From Pseudisothecium myosuroides (lineage: Eukaryota > Streptophyta > Bryopsida > Hypnales > Lembophyllaceae), in contig OX637287.1 of the NCBI GenBank assembly GCA_951799445.1, positions 17,546,224 through 17,610,223 of the forward strand: a stretch of 64,000 nucleotides of DNA. Reading direction: 5' to 3'. Position 1 is the stretch's first letter; each line of letters opens with the position of its first letter. The position numbers were made by a program, and so were the translations under genes. The notes beneath the pieces were generated by a model, which was not told the DNA's origin, did not search any database, and was given only the letters and a program-made list of their open reading frames with translations. Shown in pieces: positions 58,665 to 64,000 of this stretch.

Positions 58665-59731
58665 TTCCCTCCATCCCAAAATAAATCCAAGGCTTCTAAA
58701 TATACTTGTTCCAAATTAAATTCAACATTGGCTCTCTACAACTTAATAGACAACAATTGAAGCTAGTTCAAACACCTTGAATCAAAAGAATCCGTAGTTT
58801 TCATGCTCTAAAGACTATATAGCAATTGAATCCCTACAATGGGAATCGAAACACAACTTCTAACCAACCAAAGGTGAAGAATTCATTCCAAAACTATACA
58901 AAACTGCTACTAATAAATCTCTTGTTGAGAACTTCAATGATCAAAATTAACCCCTAAAGGACCATGAGTGCAGATTTTGAACAATGAATGAACGGAAACA
59001 CGTCCCAAACTCACTGAAATGCATTTTTTCATCCGTCAATTTTTTTTTAAGATTCTTATATTAGTTCTTTAACATTTGTACGGTTTAGATTATGAAGATT
59101 TTGCTTTGCAAATATTCTATAATTCAAAAGGTATCGGGAGGTCTAGCCTCAAAAAGTAACTTTTTCAGTTTAAAAAATGACCCTTCAAAAATGACTTGAA
59201 TAAAAAAATCAAATAAAAATCTTCAAAAATCACTATAATTAGAACTCAATATTTTAAACTTATAGAAAAAAAAATATTTTAAAAATCATAAATATTCAAT
59301 CTACAATTGATTTTAGAAGGAATTTCCAATTTCTAGCTTCAAATTTTATTGAAAAACATTAATATGTGTTTTTGTTGATCTAACCGTATGGATGTGATCT
59401 ATAAATAGCATTTTACAACTATTTTTTGAAAGCTATCATTAAAATATTCTTCTAAGTTGCATTTTATAATAGATCTTCGCAATTTTGGAAATCTGGACAC
59501 CCCTCTGGTCCTTTAGGGGTTAATGTCACTACTTCCCAAAAGGGCAAAAATTTGTCACTTTCATCGCATGTTTTCAACATACGCCGCTTCATTGTTGATT
59601 TCCATTCTTTCACACCTAGTGGGCTTTAGTAGAAGCTATAATAACTATGCAATCCCTTGAAAATAGGAGAAACTCACACGTTAATCTAACCATTTAAAAA
59701 AAATTCCGGATTTATTTTGGGACGGAGGGAG
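58665..59731. mobile_element. Stowaway-like element interrupted by a TTAA element
   Basis: The left end is TTCCCTCCATCCCAAAATAA and the right end inverted CTCCCTCCGTCCCAAAATAA, both beside TA. CTCCCTCCGT is the classic Stowaway (Tc1/mariner) terminus. Without the nested copy F (58951-59519) it is about 500 bp. Confidence 0.85.
58951..59519. mobile_element. TTAA-family element, copy F (569 bp)
   Basis: Perfect ends CCCCTAAAGGACCA are flanked by TTAA on both sides (58947-58950, 59520-59523). Non-coding; nested in the Stowaway-like element. Confidence 0.85.
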
Positions 59732-60172
59732 TATTAGATAATATATTTTTCAAATTTTAAACATTAAGATTAAATTAATTTGATAATTCACTAATTTAAA
59801 ATTTATAAATTTATAAAAAATATATAATTTAATAAATTATATTATTTTCAAATTAATAAACTACAAGGTAAGAAATTTAAAATTTATTTATTTTTGGATC
59901 TTAAGATTTTGAAATTTGAATTGGTTGTCATTGATAGTTGTATGAAGGACATCAAAGCCCTAATGTAGAAATACCACTAAACTCCTTTTTATCCATTCAA
60001 AATGTTTATAAATCAATTATATTTTTGTAACCTTCTAAATTTAATCCTAGAGCGATGGATGACGTGATTGTTCATTGTAGAAATAAAGAATGCATCTAAG
60101 TATTGGTTCAATTGTATTGGAGTATTTTAATGACTACCTTGGTTATGGGAGGTTGCGTCCTTCCATGGTTAA

Positions 60173-60730
60173 CCCCTAAAGTCCCATTGGGCCTACAGGG
60201 GCCAAAACGCGACTTCGGGTAGGCTCATACGGTCTCAATATTCATCATAATCTTCTAAAACTTTTTGTGTAGATAGAAAAATACATAAGCTTCTTAGGAA
60301 TATAATTTTTTTTCAATCGATGCCTGGAAGCAAAAGTTATGGCACAAAAAGTCGAAAACGGAGGTCGGCGGGCAACCCAAAAAAATTCACAAAAAGCCAA
60401 AATAATTTTCTTTAAATTTTTGTCTACATGTGAAACTTTGATTCATCCTATTTGGATTAATGATGAAAAAGTTATGGACAATCTTGTTTTTCGGGCAATC
60501 TAAACATGTTCTTGGAAAAAAACTTTTTGTCTGACTTTGAATGCTAATATCTTCCAATCTGTACGGTCAAATTTGATGAAATTTTTACCACATGATCTTA
60601 GACAAATGAAGTACAAGATCCTACGGTTAGATTCTTAAAAAAACATTTATTATGCTTTCATGGATGAATGTAGCAGAAATGGCAGTTTTGAGTGGTTTTT
60701 GACAGAAAAATGGCCCTGGGACTTTAGGGG
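60173..60730. mobile_element. TTAA-family element, copy G (558 bp)
   Basis: Ends CCCCTAAAGTCCCA(T)TGGGCC and inverted CCCCTAAAGTCCCAGGGCC are flanked by TTAA on both sides (60169-60172, 60731-60734). It shares interior blocks with copies A and C (TTTGATTCATCCTATTTGGA, GTTATGGACAATCTTGTTTT) and is a short deletion derivative of them. Confidence 0.85.
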
Positions 60731-60959
60731 TTAATAAACGCTTTATATTGAATACACAATTCAACCTGACCGCCACTATACTTTCTCTACCTAGATTGCA
60801 AGCCTTCTTGTTGAGAAATTAACCTTATAAAGACATTGCAAACTTAAAAGGTTTGATGGATGACTTCATTGTAGAAATAAAAAAAGTACACCTATTGGTC
60901 TAATAATTGGAGTATTTTGGTAACTACCTTGGTCTTAAGAGTCTATGTCCTTCCAAGAT

Positions 60960-61420
60960 TGTAGGAATGATGTGAACCAGAGTGGTTGAATGAATGACAA
61001 AGATTTTTTCAATATACAATAGAAATGCATGTGTTCATTTGTGGAATTTTGCGTGAAAAATGGAGGTCTTGTAGAGTAGTTTGACTTCCAATAAGTACTC
61101 CTATAGTTTTTTTAAGCAAATGATTCATACTATACCAAAAATGATGATTTCTAAGGTGACTAGCTTGTCGTAATAGGGTTAATCCTTAAACGTTGACAAG
61201 GACGTTTTCTGTCCGATGGATGACAAAAAATCCTTCCACTAGGACAGAAGTGCAACTATTCATCCTCAGAATTTGGCTATAAAAAGGAGAAGTCTTCTAC
61301 AATAGTTTGACTTCCAAGGAGTGCTTTTTGCAATTTTTTAAGCAAATGATTCACACGGTACTGTAGTTCTAACCAAAGGCATGATTTCCGCGGTTACCAG
61401 TTCATCCTTTAAGTTGGGGC
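60960..61420. repeat. Tandem or dispersed repeat related to 41.47-41.65 kb
   Basis: AGGACAGAAGTGCAACTATT with CATCCTCA.AATTT, GAAG.TCTTCTA.AATAG.TTGACT and AAGCAAATGATTCA.AC occur here (twice in part, near 61070 and 61240) and at 41474-41640. Non-coding. Confidence 0.6.
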
Positions 61421-61794
61421 AATAAAAATTTATTACACGGATGTGATTTGAGAAGCACACGTGGCGAGCACCCAATCCTCCGCTTTCCGAACCCCTTCCA
61501 ATTCCAACCTCTGCCACGAAGCTTTCTCCGTCTTGCAGAAGATTATTCTCTGCCACTCTTTGCCATTTTTTGAACTCATTCCTGCATCACAGAGCACTCT
61601 TTTCAATCTTCTTCAATTGCTGTTTCTTGAGCAAGTGAGTATTTTTGCAACACTCCTCAATTTGCATTCCTTGAATTTTCATTTCCCGTGCACAGGGTTG
61701 TTCTTACACGGTTTGCTTGCATCTCAGTAGGCTGGAATTTGTGTAGCAGTGTGTTGGAATTCAGCTATGGATGCATTCGTCTCAGACTGTCTTT

Positions 61795-61827
61795 GGATGC
61801 ATGGATGCATGGATGCATGGATGCATT
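61795..61827. repeat. Four 8-bp tandem repeats (GGATGCAT)
   Basis: GGATGCAT is repeated about four times upstream of the VOC gene start, probably in its 5' UTR. It contains RY-like CATGCAT-type words, which occur by chance in such a repeat. Confidence 0.7.
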
Positions 61828-61888
61828 CTTTGGGTTGGCGTCCCATTCACTGAGCTACCCTTTATGCTGGATTTTGATTATGTCAGGC

Positions 61889-64000
61889 ATGGCGACGATG
61901 ACGAATGCGGCAACGATGAGTTCTTTGTGGTGCACTCGTTCTTGGGTACCCTCGGTAATTCACCTGTGAAAACCCTAGGTTCTCGATTAGAAGCTCTTCA
62001 AGCTTTTGGGAAATTGCGACATGACTAACTCTTAGGTTTTCTTTTTCGACACGTGAAAATTTTATGGTTTTTATCTCACGAATGAAGAATTTCGCATGGT
62101 GTTGAATTTGTCTTCTGAAGTTTGATACTCTCAAGTAGATGGCATTGCACAAGTGAATGTCGTGGTTCACCTGTGAGGGACCAAGTGGCCTAAATTAGGC
62201 GTCATGTTTTTGAGTTGGGGACTTTCTTTTGCTCGATTTTTTAAATTTTGTGACCGATACCTGCAATGTTCCTCACTGATATGGAACTTGAACCTGTTTG
62301 AATTGTATTGTTGGCAGTATAAGCAATCAAATTTTTTTTTTTAAAACTATGAAATCTCTGTTCTTAAGGATTAATGTTGCGATCCTGAAGCACGCCATGA
62401 TCACCGGTGTAAGTCGCTACTGTTTGATCTGGATATTGTAAGCAGAACAGGGCTTATAATGTGAGCGGAACGAACCAGTTGTGCTGTGGAACTGGCAAGC
62501 AACACCTGAGCACGAAGGTGATTTCGAGAATCGGCAGGGGAGACGGGAGATCATCCACAACAGTGGCGAAGGCTTCATCGACGGTCAAGCGAGAAAGTGA
62601 GACTGCACCTGATGACAACTTGCAATCTGCTGTGAAAGGTATGAATTCTTACCAGTGACTTATTAGCACTACATTTCTACAGCCTAGATTTGTCACAATG
62701 TTCTAGGTACCTCTAATGTGTGCTAGGTTCCACAAATCTGGACCCTCGCTGCGGGAAAATGAACTCGCTGAGCTTGTAATGGGCGAAGGATGTATCTTTT
62801 CAACAAAGAGGTTCAAGCTTTGAGTTACCTGGCATAATCTTAATGCAGACGGTATGATACTGGGCGATCTGATGGTAAAGAAGGCAAAACAGATCTTAGG
62901 AAATTGGGATTTTTGGATATAGGATGCCTAAATTATGCCAGAGTGAAAAAAAAAAATGAACTCGTCAATTTTCTTGCCGTTTTTCTTGTGTGGAAGCCAC
63001 TTGCTCTAATGGAAAACCAACGGCATGCTCCCACTTCGTTGTCTTCTCTTTAATTTCCTCTAGCGTGGCAAGCTTCTTAGTAAATGGCTGTGCTAATAGT
63101 CCTTTCAGTGACATCGGAGAATGTGATGTGATGAGCAGTCAGAGCTGGAAGTATCAGGGCAGCATCCAAATGATGGTGCCATGATGCCTGAGGGCTTGCT
63201 GCAAGGCTATTGGTATTCAACATGGGAGATTCTAATAGAACATGGAATGTTTGTTCAGCAATCGAGTTCACGGGAGTGCATCACGTAGGCATGCTATGCG
63301 AGGATCTTGGAAGGTCACTCGATTTTTATTGTGGTTTTCTAGGTTCGTTCTCTCATTGTCGACCCTATGGCAATCATTCTTCTCCTTTCTCTCTTGTGCT
63401 GTTACGCTCCTGCTTTGTTGTGGGTGTCGCCTACTTTTCTGAACATATTTGAAGGGGGTCATGTTGTTAAGAACTGCGCTCATATTACAATCTAGGTTGT
63501 ATGTGCCACTCAAAACGCAGCCTTCAGTGGCATGCCACGTTTGAATTTTTTTTATTGCCTGCAAATATATGTTTAAATCCTTTTCATCATAGCGAGGGGT
63601 TAGTTAGTTCTAATTAGTTCCGTTAGCTTCATTCTATGTTTCTGATTTCTTATAGATGAGTAAGCCAAGTATTACCGCATTATTCCCGAAAGGACCTATG
63701 GGCCCAAAATTGGGGCTCATATTTTTTAGCAGTCTTGAGTAGGTCATGTTGGGATTCTCTCGTCTTATTCTATTTATTTTTTGTCCAACCCGTGCAATAT
63801 TCTTACTGATTCAGGTTATCTTATTTGACCCCATCTGAATTCTCTTTTTCACAATATGATCAATGGAATTGATCGTTCCAAACTATGAATCCTTGGTCTG
63901 TTAGGGGTTAAAACAGAAAAGACCTTACTTGTCTTGTGCCATCATTGCATATGGGAGGGAGTTCTGATTTGTGAACCTTAGCTTGCAACAGGTCTTGAAA
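61889..64000 (+). CDS. VOC/glyoxalase-I family protein, plastid-targeted, 5' part only
   Basis: Exons: 61889-61954, 62446-62638, 63259-63342 and 63992 to beyond the window edge; phases 0, 1 and 1 agree at every junction. Exon 1 starts MATMTNAATMSSLWCTRS, a Ser/Thr-rich, acid-poor leader typical of a chloroplast transit peptide (an in-frame ATG three codons earlier is also possible). Exon 2 has no ATG and an upstream TGA, so it needs exon 1. The mature start is EFTGVHHVGMLCEDLGRSLD with FYCGFLG|LE, the first beta-alpha-beta unit of the vicinal-oxygen-chelate fold. The His in GVHHVG is the usual first metal ligand. Plant relatives are annotated as glyoxalase or bleomycin-resistance-type proteins; whether they use methylglyoxal-glutathione is often unproven. 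Introns 1 and 3 contain TTAA-family remnants. The rest of the gene lies outside the window. Confidence 0.82.
63684..63907. mobile_element. Short TTAA-family element in intron 3 of the VOC gene (~224 bp)
   Basis: The left flank is TTAT then TCCCGAAAGGACC; the right end is TCTGTTAGGGG then TTAA (63908-63911). Collinear but decayed sequence lies in intron 1 (about 62170-62374, ending AACTATGAAATCTCTGTTCT then AAGGATTAA). It resembles the DRP2 intron 4 element, so this is a short, intron-dwelling subfamily. Confidence 0.6.

Noticed and set aside
61461..61730. 89-codon plus frame as the VOC gene's first exon
   Set aside because: It has no ATG and no phase-compatible donor. The ATG at 61889 gives a transit-like leader and a GT donor in phase with exon 2.
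1..64000. CRISPR arrays, operons or bacterial regulatory sites
   Set aside because: No regularly spaced identical repeats with unique spacers occur, and the genes are spliced eukaryotic ones.

Overview
This is nuclear DNA from a land plant. The evidence is spliced genes with short GT-AG introns, a Dynamin-2-type (DRP2) gene of plant architecture, a plant O-fucosyltransferase, an FQR1/WrbA quinone reductase, a chloroplast-targeted glyoxalase-fold gene, a class II tRNA-Leu, and plant transposon families (Copia, CACTA, hAT, Stowaway). The decayed kinase has a GTGF-R-APEI activation segment that I associate with non-seed plants, so a lycophyte, fern or bryophyte is plausible. I cannot name the species from sequence alone.

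Layout. 0-7.3 kb: an orphan cytochrome P450 N-terminal fragment (minus), then repeats including a 1.38-kb near-perfect palindrome. 7.6-8.9 kb: an intronless O-fucosyltransferase (plus). 9.9-19.6 kb: a 22-exon DRP2 gene (minus, 937 codons plus stop, reconstructed exon by exon with all phases agreeing); one intron carries an antisense tRNA-Leu(UAA), one is GC-AG, and one holds a 21-bp perfect hairpin. 20.5-25.4 kb: small DNA transposons and repeats. 25.4-26.9 kb: a protein kinase pseudogene (minus) broken by a CACTA MITE and a second hairpin. 27.7-34.8 kb: an old Ty1/Copia element (minus) whose 5' LTR carries a 1.77-kb insertion, itself containing a TTAA-flanked element. 35-42 kb: AT-rich, with two more TTAA elements. 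42.9-45.5 kb: the four-exon FQR1-like gene (minus), flanked by a direct duplication. 46.9-53 kb: nested DNA transposons. 54.2-57.1 kb: a decayed hAT transposase (plus) with an insertion. 57.9-61.4 kb: more MITEs. 61.9-64 kb: the start of a plastid VOC/glyoxalase-family gene, running off the window edge inside exon 4.

The most unusual signal is a family of about ten non-autonomous elements with TTAA on one or both sides and ends reading CCCCTAAAG...CTTTAGGGG (variants at older copies). TTAA targeting with C-rich ends is the hallmark of piggyBac transposons. One member sits inside a MITE whose uninterrupted sister copies show the empty site with a single TTAA-like tetranucleotide, which directly supports the duplication. 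I found no transposase in the window, so the family assignment is an inference.

The intact genes do not form a shared pathway: membrane fission in endocytosis (DRP2), Golgi glycosylation (O-FucT), quinone detoxification (FQR1) and a plastid metalloenzyme-fold protein. They look like ordinary single-copy genes separated by transposon-rich DNA.
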